From contig OX638133.1 of NCBI GenBank assembly GCA_951804985.1, positions 73,290,367-73,354,366 of the forward strand: a stretch of 64,000 nucleotides of DNA, written 5' to 3'. The stretch comes from Dryomyza anilis. Taxonomy: Eukaryota > Arthropoda > Insecta > Diptera > Dryomyzidae. Position numbers and translations under genes: made by a program. A model generated the notes under the pieces. The model was given only the letters and a program-made list of their open reading frames with translations. It ran no database searches and had not been told where the DNA came from. Of the stretch, positions 11,401-22,559 are shown one piece after another. Numbering within the stretch: the stretch's first letter is position 1; every line of letters begins with the position of its first letter.

Positions 11401-13312
11401 TAGAATCGATAAATCAACGAGATCGAACTTTTTCGAAGTTATTCAAAAACCAGTTGGGAAGGTTAGATCACATGGGAAATTTTAAAGTAGGGACATTTTA
11501 CACTAAGAGTTATTATGATAGTTAGATTATCAACATTATATTCGGTCTAAGCCGACTATAAATACCCTACACATATGTGTGGTTACTATTCAAACGAATC
11601 CTGAAAATAACTACAATCTTTCAATCGCTGAAGAATTTCCATTCATTTAAAAACCATATTTACAAATGTGTAGGTGTACCGAATTTCGATTTTTTTTGGG
11701 AACCACAAGTCGTTTCGCGGGAAAACATTATTTCCATGTATTTGAGCATGAAGTCAAAAAAGTTTACCTAAGCACGTATACAGTAAAATTGAACTGTAGA
11801 TGTAAATTTTATATGAGTTATTTGAAAATAAATGGTCAGATCACAGGTCACAATAGACCGATCTCGCCAATTTTTTCGCACATACAACGTAGGTAAATAA
11901 GTTATCTAAATTAGACAGACATACGGACATCGCTGATCAAGAATATATATACTTTTCCATACCGGAGATGCTTCCTTCTGGGTGATACAAACGGCGTACC
12001 AAACTGAATATACCCTTTCACACTTAGTGTAGGATATAACAATTCGAGTCATCGAAGACCTCCGAGACATGACAGACTGAATTCTTCCATTCCAATTTAC
12101 ATATAAATGTCCGCCATCATATTAGGGATGTCCATCTGAAAAAAATCGATGTTTTTGTCAATATAATACATCGACTCAATACATCGATGTTTTCTGATGT
12201 ATCAAACAAAAACATCGATGTTTTCGATGCATCAAATGAAAAATTAATAGGTAAATAATTTAAATTGTGATGAAGATTTTATAAGTTTTTATTTGTCAAG
12301 TAACCAAAATAACATATATTCCGATAAAATAAATAAATGTTTGACTTGAAATTTTTTCTTATTATACAATATAATTAAGGCGATAGGAATCATTTAAAGT
12401 GTAATTTCAAGTGTTTAATTTCAAATAGAATTCCATAAATAATCAAATTTAATGAAATTTAGCTAGTTTTGATACGCCATTATGAATTTAACAGTGATTC
12501 GATGCATCGAAAAAATACATCGATATTCGAATAGATTCTGAGGCTTATATTGCATCGGAAAACATCGATGTATCGTAGCAATATATCGAGTGTTTTTAAA
12601 ACATCGATGTTTTTGGACATCCCTACATCATATATGGAATTTCATAATACTTTTTAAAAAATAAACAAGTCAATGACAAAATGGCCGATCGGAACCTAAC
12701 TATTGCCCTTGAAAATAACCAGTTCAGATAACTCCGTTAAAAGGAATTCGTGTAACCAATTTATTATCCCAATTTCTCAAAAATACCTCAGTTTTAAGAA
12801 TCCTACTTTCCATATATTTTGTTTTCATATTTCGAACTTCTAATTATCACAGATGGCTACGTTATACCGCCAGATACAACCATCGTTATGTCTATAATTG
12901 GACTTGGTTATGATGAGAACTGTTTTGATCAGCCATTTAAATTTCAACCGGAACGTTTTACACCCGACAAACGTGAAAATGCAAATCCCTTCGATAATGT
13001 ACCGTTCAGTGGGGGAGCACGCAATTGTATTGGTAAATAATTGATTCCAATTTAAATATATTAAATACATTATTTTAAATACATTATTTTACAGGTCAAA
13101 AATTCGCTATGATGGAATTAAAATGTACCATTTCAAAGATGTTACGTCATTTTCGTATACTGCCAGCTGTCGATGGGCTATCCCATGGTATTCCAAATCC
13201 CTGTGAGCCGAATGATGGTAGACAAAGCGATTACGACATCAAACTGGCTGCAACCGTAACCTTAAAGTCTTTAAATGGAGTTACTGTGCGTTTGGAAAAG
13301 CGTTCGAAGTAG
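8473..13312 (+). CDS. Cytochrome P450, CYP4 clade, gene A (5' exon absent)
   Basis: Membrane-bound monooxygenase of the ER; CYP4 enzymes hydroxylate fatty acids, hormones or foreign compounds, and the substrate here is unknown. Eight exons: 8473-8582, 8644-8923, 8984-9053, 9114-9240, 9390-9575, 9744-9984, 12853-13032, 13095-13312, coding 469 residues without a stop. Visible motifs in order: RPWLGNGLLTS with WAKHRKMITPSFH (helix C), the CYP4-type I-helix FMFEGHDTTASA spanning the exon 6/7 junction, KETLR (ExxR), FQPERF, and the heme loop PFSGGARNCIG supplying the Cys ligand. The first exon (membrane anchor plus PGP hinge) should end in phase 1 and contribute about 57 residues. I could not find it between 1 and 8472, so it lies outside the window or is lost. 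Exons 2-5 have exactly the lengths seen in gene B. The seventh intron in the window is 2.9 kb and full of repeats. AATAAA lies at 13658-13663. Confidence 0.92.
10030..10990. repeat. Microrepeat-filled intronic element
   Basis: Degenerate words such as ACTCATAAAAG, GAGCCCTAAGAA and AGGAGTC recur on both strands through the 2.9-kb intron of P450 A. It looks like a foldback element whose exact ends I could not fix. Confidence 0.45.
11110..11440. repeat. GATATCGATGCG microrepeat cluster
   Basis: The self-complementary word GATATCGATG occurs about five times in 330 bases inside the P450 A intron. No gene. Confidence 0.45.
11455..12042 (-). repeat. Dispersed TATACCCTACACTAAGAG-family repeat, reverse copy
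   Basis: Nearly complete member on the minus strand, from the CTAACCTTCCCAACTGGTTT end at 11455 to the TATATCCTACACTAAGTGTG end at 12042. It sits in the P450 A intron. Confidence 0.75.
12123..12625. mobile_element. hAT-type MITE with ACATCGATG microrepeats
   Basis: Terminal inverted repeat TAGGGATGTCCA. A perfect 8-bp target duplication, CATCATAT, lies at 12115-12122 and 12626-12633, as expected for hAT transposition. The ends contain many copies of the self-complementary word AAACATCGATGTTTT. It is 503 bases long, non-coding and inserted in the P450 A intron. Confidence 0.88.
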
Positions 13313-13721
13313 ATGATACTTAATTCTGACTTATTTTATATTGAAACTTTTAATTCCAAAAGAAATGTTATCCACTCCAGTTCGTTATGTGTAAATTTAA
13401 GATTTACATAATATGTTGTATTGGATTTTAGAAAACAATCAATTTTAATACTTGATTTCACTTATCAAATGTGTTAAAGACTCAATCGAGGTTTTTATTA
13501 TTATTTTTTTTTTCAATATTTTTAGCTAAAGTTTGTTAATGAAACCTTATTTGAAATCAATTGTTAATAGGGTTCATAACTAATATTAAGTAGTTTGTTG
13601 AAAGTATTTTTATTTGTGGTATTCAGCTTTATGTAAATCATATTTATTGCAATTTAAAATAAATATTAGGACGTTTATATTAAAACTCTAAACTGTACCA
13701 TTTTAGTGTTATTTATAACTC

Positions 13722-13837
13722 CTAGTGCCGTTTTCACCATCTTAGGTTAAGCAATAACGTCACTTTAACTGATAGTTACCAATAGATGGAATAGGGAATT
13801 GAAACACCTAATTGGATATTGTAAAAACGGCTCTTAG
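13722..13837. mobile_element. Short MITE, GCCGTTTTCAC ends
   Basis: Imperfect inverted ends: CTAGTGCCGTTTTCAC at the left, and the complement of CTAAGAGCCGTTTTTAC at 13821-13837. It is 116 bases long and lies 3' of P450 A. Confidence 0.6.
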
Positions 13838-13858
13838 AATTTGTAGAAGTTTTAAAAA

Positions 13859-14545
13859 TTATATTGTCACTATCATGTCAAATGGGCGAATGTGTAAATG
13901 TGACATTTGCAAAAGGGCGATTTTGAAAAATTGAAAATTTTCTCATGCCAAAAGGGCGAATCTTTTGGTTATTTAGCCATAACTTTTTATTGGTATAAGA
14001 TAAAATAGTGGTGTAGAGATATTAATTGTTTGTTTTTAAAGCACCTATCGATCATCATCATTATTTTAAAATATTTTTTTGAATTTTTATATTTTGCAAG
14101 AATAATGATGCCAATCGATAGGTGCTTTAAAAACAAACAATTCATGCCTTTTCATTACTCTTTTAGCTTGCGCTAATAAAAAGTTATAGCATAAAAAACA
14201 AAAAAAATGCGTTTAGGTCATAATATAGACTTACAAAATCCGTATGTATAATTCAGTAAGTTGACGAAATCCAAAGATATTTTATATACGTTACAATAAT
14301 TGATGAACAAACGAAAATAACAAAAATATTGAAAAAAATTTTAAAACACTTCAATTTTAAAAAATGCACATTCGCCCCTTTGGCATGACAATGACGATAT
14401 GTTGTTCAATAGAGAATCCTATCACTATTTTAGTCACTAGCGATAACGATTCGACGCAGGGAAATAGGTTTTATTATATATTAAATAATCAGCCTAGCAA
14501 TAAACGATATAAAGTCGTCTCTATGGACTTATAAATATCAGCTTC
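13859..14545 (+). repeat. Tandem duplication, unit 1 (contains a foldback MITE)
   Basis: This 687-base unit is followed directly by a second copy that I can distinguish by only a few bases. Bases 13861-14400 are an element with imperfect 34-base inverted ends (core GGGCGAATGTG). An internal 20+ base hairpin uses AAAGCACCTATCGAT and its complement (about 14028-14060 versus 14112-14138). The last ~145 bases are flanking sequence copied along with it. Confidence 0.85.
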
Positions 14546-15235
14546 TTATATTGTCACTATCATGTCAAATGGGCGAATGTGTAATTTGTGACATTTGCAA
14601 AAGGGCGATTTTGAAAAATTGAAAATTTTCTCATGCCAAAAGGGCGAATCTTTTGGTTATTTAGCCATAACTTTTTATTGGTATAAGATAAAATAGTGGT
14701 GTAGAGATATTAATTGTTTGTTTTTAAAGCACCTATCGATCATCATCATTATTTTAAAATATTTTTTTGAATTTTTATATTTTGCAAGAATAATGATGCC
14801 AATCGATAGGTGCTTTAAAAACAAACAATTCATGCCTTTTCATTACTCTTTTAGCTTGCGCTAATAAAAAGTTATAGCATAAAAAACAAAAAAAATGCGT
14901 TTAGGTCATAATATAGACTTACAAAATCCGTATGTATAATTCAGTAAGTTGACGAAATCCAAAGATATTTTATATACGTTACAATAATTGATGAACAAAC
15001 GAAAATAACAAAAATATTGGAAAAAATTTTAAAACACTTCAATTTTAAAAAATGCACATTCGCCCCTTTGGCATGACAATGACGATATGTTGTTCAATAG
15101 AGAATCCTATCACTATTTTAGTCACTAGCGATAACGATTCGACGCAGGGAAATAGGTTTTATTATATATTAAATAATCAGCCTAGCAATAAACGATATAA
15201 AGTCGTCTCTATGGACTTATAAATATCAGCTTCTT
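14546..15235 (+). repeat. Tandem duplication, unit 2
   Basis: Second copy of the preceding unit, with GTGTAATTTGTGACA in place of GTGTAAATGTGACA near its start and one further A/G change seen near 15020. Confidence 0.85.
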
Positions 15236-15754
15236 CAACAATTCTCCCAAATATATATTTGACAAAATGATGATACTATCATTAAAGTCGACTTAATTTC
15301 GTTTATTTGTTCGGTTGAGTAAGTTTTATAAATTTAATTTAAATTTTAGAGTACTAAATATAAATCATCGGTAATATTTTTAAAAAATAGTCTAATTTCA
15401 TTTCCAATAGGTTAGTAAATCAATACAACAAATATATGCATTTTATTTTATTAATAAGTAGTATACATTTGTAAACCTATTATTTAAATTTTAATCGTTA
15501 GTATAAAATAAATAAATAAAAAAAACCAACAAAATTTAGCAAACAAAAAAATAAATCTGCATTTTTATTTGACGTTTTATGATACGCAAGAAATATACAA
15601 CACTTTTCCAGTTTCATTTATATTTAATTTATACATTTCGTCCGTGCATTTTATAATTGTATAGTTTTAATGCATGCATAAAAACAAGAATTTGCAAATA
15701 ACCCAACTAATAAAGTTGAGAAATATTCTGTCGAACTTTAAACATAACTTTTGC

Positions 15755-15761
15755 TATAAAA
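15755..15761 (+). promoter_or_regulatory. TATA box of cuticle gene copy 3
   Basis: TATAAAA in TTTTGCTATAAAATAGCGAT, 66-72 bases upstream of the ATG, matching copy 4 base for base. Confidence 0.75.
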
Positions 15762-15826
15762 TAGCGATACATTGTTCAATCAATTATAGTCACACTTGGG
15801 TCTACAATCAAACAACACAAAGCAAA

Positions 15827-16414
15827 ATGTTCAAATTCGTAAGTGTTAAAAACTATCATAGAGAATTGTTACAGTTTTCAATAAACGATTCTGAATTTGA
15901 TGTTTAAATATAAAAGTGCTTTTCAAACAAATTCAAATCGGAAACGGTTTGAATTCTTTTGAAAATCAGAAAATTTGTACTAAGACATCAAAAAAGTTTA
16001 TTTAAAACAGTTCATATATATTCAATTTTAATAAAACTTAATATTTAATAATATTTAAAAATCAAAAAGGTCCTTATCTGCGCTCTGGTCGCTTTCGTCG
16101 CCGCCGTCGAAGATGATTTCCACGCTGAGGTCAAGTCTTTCTCCTCCGATGTCCGTGCTGATGGCTTCGATTATGCTCTGGATACCACCAACTCCATTCA
16201 TGCCGTAGCCTCCGGTGATGCTTATGGCAATGTCCATGGATCCTACGAATATATCTCCCCCGAGGGCCAACACGTCAAGGTCGACTATGTTGCCAATGAG
16301 AACGGTTACCAGCCCAGCAGCGATTTGTTGCCCACTCCACCACCAACACCAGCTGCCATCCTTAAGGCTTTGGCTTATATCCAAGCTCATGGATCCGAGG
16401 AATACAAACATTAA
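15827..16414 (+). CDS. Larval cuticle protein, Lcp65A type, copy 3
   Basis: Two exons, 15827-15838 (MFKF) and 16070-16414, separated by a 231-base intron (GTAAGT donor, AAAAAG acceptor). The product is 118 residues. The signal peptide is VLICALVAFVAAVE-type, followed by EDDFHAEVKSFSSDVRADG and the RR-1 region GSYEYISPEGQHVKVDYVA then NENGYQP. The proline-rich stretch LPTPPPTPAA precedes an alanine-containing tail ending EEYKH. It differs from copies 1 and 2 at both ends of the protein but is almost identical at DNA level through the centre (about 16130-16257). AATAAA lies at 16455-16460. Secreted structural cuticle protein. Confidence 0.94.
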
Positions 16415-16454
16415 GTAGTCATAAGCATTATGCTATGATGTAGATTGTAGACAC

Positions 16455-16460
16455 AATAAA
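16455..16460 (+). promoter_or_regulatory. Poly(A) signal of cuticle gene copy 3
   Basis: AATAAA 41 bases after the stop codon, in the context acAATAAAAGACTT. Confidence 0.75.
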
Positions 16461-16766
16461 AGACTTAATATAAGATGAAAAATCGTTTATTAATTAAAAA
16501 AAAACATAAATATGAAAAACAAATCCTGTGTCCAAGTTATTTCCAATTCATTCATTCGAATGTCTCCTAAAGACCACAAAGTATTCTTATTAGAAACCAC
16601 AAATTTGTTTCATATAACTTTTAATACAGCATATAACTCCGGAAGATCACGCAACATACAATTTTTCAATACAAATTATCAGAAAGCATTAATATTAATA
16701 ACATAGAATCTCACACAGAATCTAAAATATATCGGAAGATAACACAATATTCATATTAATAGAATA

Positions 16767-17090
16767 ATAATAATAGGTTGGCGCTACAGTCCTGTACAGA
16801 ACTTCGGCCGAGTTCTCTCACCATTTGAGATGTGCGTGTTATATTTGTACTCAAAGTGGTGGGACCTACAGTTTTTTGCCGAACCGAATCCGAACGGCGG
16901 GTGAGAGCTTTTCAATGGCACTGTTTTACTATCGTAGGTTTGCCATTTACTGCCGAGAGGTAGCGTCGCATAGAAAAATGTTTTCTATGAAAAAGATGTT
17001 GACAGTCACTGGGGATCGACCCGCGGACCTTTCGGCTCGTATTCGAACGCACCATCGACTTAGTCCAACGCACTAACCAGACGAGCTACC
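16767..17090 (-). mobile_element. tRNA-derived SINE, reverse copy
   Basis: Same family as 25149-25457 and 41956-42237, read on the minus strand from a diverged tRNA-like head to a (TAT)n tail. It is flanked by ATAGAATA at 16759-16766 and 17091-17098. The head has lost much of the tRNA fold, and a 14-base duplicated segment interrupts it. The 83-codon open frame here is not a gene. Confidence 0.75.
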
Positions 17091-17106
17091 ATAGAATATT
17101 ACTATA

Positions 17107-17520
17107 TCTGTGGTCTCAAGCAATAACAACATAAGTCATCTTTTTACTACTTTTCAGGAGAGCATTTTAAAGGTTTAACTAATTATAGCATAAAATTGTA
17201 TTAAGATTTTTAAGGTTTACCACCGCAAATATCTCACATATTAGTAGTATATTTTGTAAAAAATACTAATTTTATAAATTGTTTATTATTCTAATACTTA
17301 TAGCGAAATTAGTATTAAATGTTGTTATTCTAAATTGAAATATTGATATTTCATGTGCATAAGTCTTGTTATGTTGTTATTACACAAAGCAAAAAAATAA
17401 AATGAGCAATACATGTCGACTTATGTTGTTATGCCGAATAGAAAATTTCGAATATGCTAAATTTATGTTGTTTTACCATACTAAATATTGGTTCGATTTA
17501 TGTAATCATGTTTCTTTAAC
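17107..17520. repeat. AACAACATAAGTC microrepeat block, left part
   Basis: Degenerate copies of AACAACATAAGTC and its complement. The matching block lies at 22560-23117. Its outer end is an inverted version of this one (CTGTGG then CATAAC words), suggesting one element split by later insertions. Confidence 0.5.
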
Positions 17521-18044
17521 AAGGCTAATATTATAAAACTAAAAATATTAAAATTACTGAATATTCTTTACAAAAAGAAAACCATATTATTTACTACATT
17601 TTATTAAAATTTTTGGATAACTATTATATAATAAGCTTTGAATACTTTAAATGTATGACTATGATAGTGGAATACTCGAGGAATTTCCAATTCGGCTATG
17701 AAACTATTCAAGTTTATAACTGTCAATATATTTTTACAAAAATTATTTGGAATATTTACGATTCATCATTTAGGTTTATCATAAAAAGATGGATTTATAA
17801 CTTATTTTTATTCAGATATATTATTTTTAAGTCAATCTAATTTTCAGTTTCTATTCTATAATTTCCATGTCGTGATTAGTTCTATTAAAAGGTTTAAAAA
17901 ACATCAAAAATATGAAACACCGACTTTACTTTTGAATTTATGCCTTGTAAATATACCAGAAGTATTTTCCATCAACAAAACTCTTGTTATATTTTAAAAA
18001 AGACAAGATGTACGTCTAAAGAAAATTGTTTTATTTACACTATA

Positions 18045-18280
18045 TAATAGTTTGGCGCTAGTCTTGAAGACTTTACTCCGTACTCATAGTGATGGAACCT
18101 ACTGTTTAACGCCGAATCCGATGGGTTTTACTTTCAGATGTTTGATATTGTCTGGCGAGAGGTACCGCGGTATAGAAAAATGTTTTCTTTGAAAAATATA
18201 TTGAAAGTTGCTGACATCGAACCCGGGACTTTTCGCTCGTAGTCCAACGTACTAACCAATCGAACTACAATATACTCACT
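18045..18280 (-). mobile_element. Degraded tRNA-derived SINE copy
   Basis: Recognisable blocks of the SINE in order (TTTGGCGCTAG, GGAACCTACTGTTTAACGCC, GGCGAGAGGTACCGCGGTAT, head GTTGCTGACATCGAACCCGG). Many substitutions and deletions indicate an old insertion. Confidence 0.65.
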
Positions 18281-18660
18281 GTAAACAAGTATATAAAAAG
18301 ACTCGAGGTATATTTTTAGAAAAACTACTAGTTTAGTCGATTTAAAAATTCTTTCATTATTCGCACTTAATAGCTTTAAATGTGCCTACACTATTATAGT
18401 TCAAGCGACAAAAACTCACGCCATTGTACAATTTTGGCGGGAAAGGCTTTACAAAGACGAAGTACAATCAGAAAACTGCTTTAATTTTAATTAAATAAAA
18501 TATACTCAGCGAATTATAATGGAGTACCTTTTCCAAGTATTCTTCAAATGTTTTAAGATTTGCATAATATTTAATACAAGTAAACGCATTTGCAATTAAT
18601 CCGATTTTAGTCACATTTAATTGTGGTATTTGTTTCATATTTTAAAGATGTTTGTCAGAA

Positions 18661-18785
18661 GTACCAATACTGCTTTCAACTGTAGGTCCTACCATTTGAG
18701 TACAAATTAAACATGTTCAGCATAAATGGTTGGAAAGAGATCGGCCTAGATTCTTCAGAACTGCTGTGCCATTTTATTTTATTTC
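18661..18785 (+). mobile_element. 3' half of a SINE, cut by an RTE insertion
   Basis: Matches the 3' half of the SINE in plus orientation (CTGTAGGTCCTACCATTTGAG, GATCGGCCTAGATTCTTCAGAACTG split over 18667-18765). The RTE element enters at its tail. No tRNA head remains. Confidence 0.6.
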
Positions 18786-18844
18786 GTATATAACTGAAAC
18801 TATGGGGGCGATTATCACAAGGCAACGTGTCTGAGTGCTTCAAC

Positions 18845-18997
18845 ATGGCGAAGCCAGCGCAATCCTTGTCGGTGTCGTCTCAAGTCAACTCACTGGTCAC
18901 CAGAATTGACAAATTGTCAAATGGTGACACCTCCACTTCGGTGGAAGTCCTCCTCGTGGAAGTCCCTGGAAACGGCGCTCTACACCACCCGGTGTAG
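18845..18997 (+). CDS. Small leader ORF of the RTE-like element
   Basis: A 50-codon frame from ATG 18845 to TAG 18995-18997 in the element's leader, starting MAKPAQSLSVSSQVN. Some RTE elements carry a very short first ORF (family knowledge). Whether this one is translated cannot be told; it may simply be leader sequence. Confidence 0.35.
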   Translation: MAKPAQSLSVSSQVNSLVTRIDKLSNGDTSTSVEVLLVEVPGNGALHHPV

Positions 18998-19080
18998 AAG
19001 TCGGCTAAAGTGAGTGGCGAGCATCTCCCTCAGAGTGAGGGTTCGTGCGTTGGGTTTGGGTCCCACCACGGAAAAAACCC

Positions 19081-22000
19081 ATGCGCCCAATGAAAACAAA
19101 AAAGAAGCCTCGGATAACGACCGATTACAACGATGACGACCCACGCAAACGTTTTAAGGACCATGATTTACGGATATGCACCTGGAATGTCCGGACCCTT
19201 TATAGGGAAGGTGCCTCTACCCAGCTGGCAGATGTCCTCGAAAAATATAAGGCTGACATCACCGCTATCCAGGAGATGCGATGGACGGGACAGGGCTGTT
19301 CGAAACAAGCGTCCTGTGATATCTACTACAGCTGCCATGCGGAGAGACACGAATTTGGATGTGGATTTGTGGTCGGCAAGAGACTCCGCCACCTTGTCTC
19401 TAGGTTCACGCCCGTGGACGAAAGGCTGGCAACAATCCGCATCAAGGCTAAATATTTCCATATCAGCCTAATTTGTGCACACGCTCCGACGAACGAGAAA
19501 GATGACGAGACAAAAGAGCGCTTCTACGAGCGCCTAGACAACGCATACGAGCGCTGCCCCCGCCACGATATCAAAATCGTGCTAGGCGATTTTAACGCCA
19601 AGGTGGGCAGAGAAGCCATCTATTGTCCCACAATCGGAAAATTTAGCCTCCATGCCAACACTTCCGATAACGGAACGAGGCTAATCGACTTCGCCGCAGC
19701 ACGAAACATGGTAGTTAGTAGCACTAGATTCGAACATTTCGATATCCACAAGGCCACATGGTTGTCGCCCGATCAAAAAACTCGAAATCAAATTGATCAC
19801 GTTGTGATTGACGGAAGGCACGCTTCGAGCGTGATGGACGTACGCACAATCCGAGGTGCCAATATGGACTCGGATCATTACCTTGTAGCAGCCAAGGTCC
19901 GCACACGCTTAAGCGCTGCGAAGAACGTACGGAACCAAACGCAGAGAAAGCTAGACGTCGGAAAGCTGCAATCACAACAGACAACGCAAGCCTTTTCCAC
20001 TCGACTCTCACACCTGCTTAGACAAAGCACTCCTCCTCTCGATGATATAAGCGCGCAGTGGAATCATATCTCCTGCTCTATGCGTACGGCTGCCGAAGAG
20101 GTGCTTGGATTCCAACGCCCCCTGAGGAATCAGTGGTATGACCAAGAGTGTCGCGCGGCCACTGCAGAGAAAGACGCTGCGTACAAATCCACCCTGCAGT
20201 CAGTAGCTACGCGAGCTGCGAAGGAGCGATACAAAGAGAAGAGGAGGGAAGAGAGACGTCTTTTCAGGCGTAAAAAAAGCGAGGCAGAAAGACGTGAGTG
20301 TGAGGAGATTGAGATGCATGGGGACAGGAATGAGGCTCGAAAATTCTTCGAGAAAATAAGACGCCTAGCCGGAGGTTCGAAATCCGGAGCCTCTTCCTGT
20401 AAAGATGAGAACGGAAATCTAGTGACAGATATCCAGAGCACACTGAAAATATGGAGGGATCACTTCTCTAAACTGCTGACCGGTGATGATGACCTCAATT
20501 CCACCGATAGAGAAGCAAACCCGGCAACCCCAGTACTTGATGACGACGTTGAGATTCCGCCACCCGACCATGACGAGGTCAGAACAGCCATTGCTCGGCT
20601 GAAAAACAACAAAGCCGCAGGTGCTGATGGCCTGCCTGCAGAATTGTTTAAGACCGGAGGCGAAGAGCTAATAGAGAGCATGCACGAGCTCGTAAGCAGA
20701 ATATGGTCGGATGAAAGCATGCCAAGTGACTGGAACCTCAGTGTACTCTGCCCAATCCTTAAGAAAGGGGATCCCACTATCTGCGCCAACTACCGTGGGA
20801 TCAGCCTACTCAATATCGCATACAAGGTTCTATCGAGCGTATTATGTGAAAGACTGAAGCCCATCGTCAACAGACTGATTGGACCTTATCAGTGCGGCTT
20901 CAGACCTGGAAAGTCCACCATAGACCAGATTTTCACATTGCGCCTAATCCAGGAAAAGACCCTAGAAAAACAGATCGACACCTACCACCTATTAGTCGAC
21001 TATAAAGCCGCCTTCGACACTCCGATAAGGGAACGATTATACGCCGCAATGTCTGAGTTCGGTATACCTGCGAAACTTATAAGGCTTTGCAGGATGACCC
21101 TGAGCAACACACGTTGCTCAGTGAGAATAGGAAAAGACCTCTCCGAGCCATTTCATACCGAACGAGGTTTCAGACAGGGTGACTCCCTATCGTGCGACTT
21201 TTTTAACTTATTGATGGAGAAAATAGTTCGAGCTGCCGAACTCCGTCAAAGCGGCACTATCCTCAACAAAAGTGTCATGCTGCTCGCATATGCCGACGAT
21301 ATTGATATCATTGGCAGGAGCACACGAGCAGTCAGCGCAGCATTCTCCAGATTGGAGAAAGAGTCGCGTCGAATGGGTCTAGCGGTGAACGAGGACAAGA
21401 CGAAGTTCCTTGTGTCAACAAGCAAAAAAGAGTCCGTGCGTCTTGGACAAAAAGCTGATTTTGACACCCACAAGTTCGACATTGTGAAGGACTTCGTCTA
21501 TCTGGGATCCAGCGTAAACAGCAACAACGACGTCAGCCTGGAGATCAAACGGAGAATAACTCTTGCCAACAGGTGCTACTTTGGGCTCAGTAGGCAATTG
21601 AGAAGCAGAGCCCTCTCTCGCCGGACAAAAATAACGCTCTACAAGTCACTCATCATGCCCGTCCTACTTTATGGTGCAGAAACATGGACGCTGGCCACCA
21701 CCGATGAGAGAGTACTGGGAGCGTTCGAGAGAAAGATTCTCCGTAAAATCTTTGGCCCTATCTGCTTTGCTAACGAGTATCGAATCAGGATGAACCACGA
21801 GCTGTATGAGATATTCGACGACATTGACATAGTCAAGCGCATCAAGATCCAGCGGCTTCGCTGGCTAGGTCATGTCGAACGAATGGATGAAAACACTCCA
21901 GCCAAGAAGGTGCTTGAATCGAAACTCGAAGGTGGACAGCGTAGAAGAGGGCGTCCAAATCTGCGTTGGAAAGACCAAGTTGAGGACAACCTGGCAACGC

Positions 22001-22101
22001 TTGGTATTTCTAACTGGCGTCAGCGCGCGCAAAGCAGATCCGACTGGCGCGGCTTCATCTCAGCGGCCAAAACCGACGGTTGTAAGGGCCGACGGTTGTA
22101 A
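19081..22101 (+). CDS. Endonuclease/reverse transcriptase of RTE-like element
   Basis: Single protein for target-primed reverse transcription. From the first ATG (19081) it has 1006 residues; the frame stays open upstream to a GTG at 19045. Residues ~31-270 form an apurinic-like endonuclease (exonuclease-endonuclease-phosphatase fold) with WNVRTL, IQEMRW, VLGDFNAKVG near residue 166, and DSDH near 262. A basic linker follows. Reverse transcriptase motifs occupy ~490-770: NNKAAGADGLPAELFK, LCPILKKGD, NYRGISLLN, YQCGFRPGKSTIDQI, RGFRQGDSLSC and the catalytic AYADDID near 737-740. The C-terminal part has IQRLRWLGHVERMDE and RRRGRP, usual in this clade. No frameshift or stop breaks it, so it is potentially active. 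RTE is my best clade call; another endonuclease-bearing LINE clade is possible. Confidence 0.93.
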   Translation: MRPMKTKKKPRITTDYNDDDPRKRFKDHDLRICTWNVRTLYREGASTQLADVLEKYKADITAIQEMRWTGQGCSKQASCDIYYSCHAERHEFGCGFVVGKRLRHLVSRFTPVDERLATIRIKAKYFHISLICAHAPTNEKDDETKERFYERLDNAYERCPRHDIKIVLGDFNAKVGREAIYCPTIGKFSLHANTSDNGTRLIDFAAARNMVVSSTRFEHFDIHKATWLSPDQKTRNQIDHVVIDGRHASSVMDVRTIRGANMDSDHYLVAAKVRTRLSAAKNVRNQTQRKLDVGKLQSQQTTQAFSTRLSHLLRQSTPPLDDISAQWNHISCSMRTAAEEVLGFQRPLRNQWYDQECRAATAEKDAAYKSTLQSVATRAAKERYKEKRREERRLFRRKKSEAERRECEEIEMHGDRNEARKFFEKIRRLAGGSKSGASSCKDENGNLVTDIQSTLKIWRDHFSKLLTGDDDLNSTDREANPATPVLDDDVEIPPPDHDEVRTAIARLKNNKAAGADGLPAELFKTGGEELIESMHELVSRIWSDESMPSDWNLSVLCPILKKGDPTICANYRGISLLNIAYKVLSSVLCERLKPIVNRLIGPYQCGFRPGKSTIDQIFTLRLIQEKTLEKQIDTYHLLVDYKAAFDTPIRERLYAAMSEFGIPAKLIRLCRMTLSNTRCSVRIGKDLSEPFHTERGFRQGDSLSCDFFNLLMEKIVRAAELRQSGTILNKSVMLLAYADDIDIIGRSTRAVSAAFSRLEKESRRMGLAVNEDKTKFLVSTSKKESVRLGQKADFDTHKFDIVKDFVYLGSSVNSNNDVSLEIKRRITLANRCYFGLSRQLRSRALSRRTKITLYKSLIMPVLLYGAETWTLATTDERVLGAFERKILRKIFGPICFANEYRIRMNHELYEIFDDIDIVKRIKIQRLRWLGHVERMDENTPAKKVLESKLEGGQRRRGRPNLRWKDQVEDNLATLGISNWRQRAQSRSDWRGFISAAKTDGCKGRRL

Positions 22102-22559
22102 GGGCCATTTAAGTAAGTAAGTAAGTATATAACTGAAATTACCTTTGTCTTTCTGAATATTGGTTCGAGCGTCACGTCTAATCAGCCGAATCGATTTGAC
22201 TTAAATGTATACTATGGTATTCAGAGGTAACATAGGCTATTAAAGGACAGCAGTCGTGTCCCATGCAATCCCATGCAATATACATTTTTTAAACAACATC
22301 ATAATTAAATCCAAATTATGTTAAAAGAAAAAGAACAAATCAAAAGCGAAAACATTATCAAATTCAAAAGAAATGCCAAAAATTATTGCAAAAATACAAA
22401 CCTAAAGCATTAACAACTGCAAAAAGGAGAATACAATATCAAAAATGCAAATACCAAAACCATAAAAAATAATTGCAAAAATATTTTTTAATTATTTCTT
22501 AAGTAATTATACTAATATAAATTAAATCTTTTAATAGTATTAACTGATTAAAGAACAAT

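Larger units (their letters stand above)
18800..22124 (+). mobile_element. Full RTE-like non-LTR retrotransposon
   Basis: 3.3-kb insertion flanked by an identical 14-base target duplication, GTATATAACTGAAA, at 18786-18799 and 22125-22138. It has a ~280-base 5' leader, one long ORF, almost no 3' UTR and a tail of AAGT/TAAG repeats instead of poly(A); such short-repeat tails are typical of the RTE clade. GC content is clearly higher than in the surroundings. The intact duplication and ORF point to recent insertion. Confidence 0.9.

Noticed and set aside
19168..20789. Several minus-strand frames of 95-109 codons
   Set aside because: Shadows of the retrotransposon ORF in higher-GC sequence.
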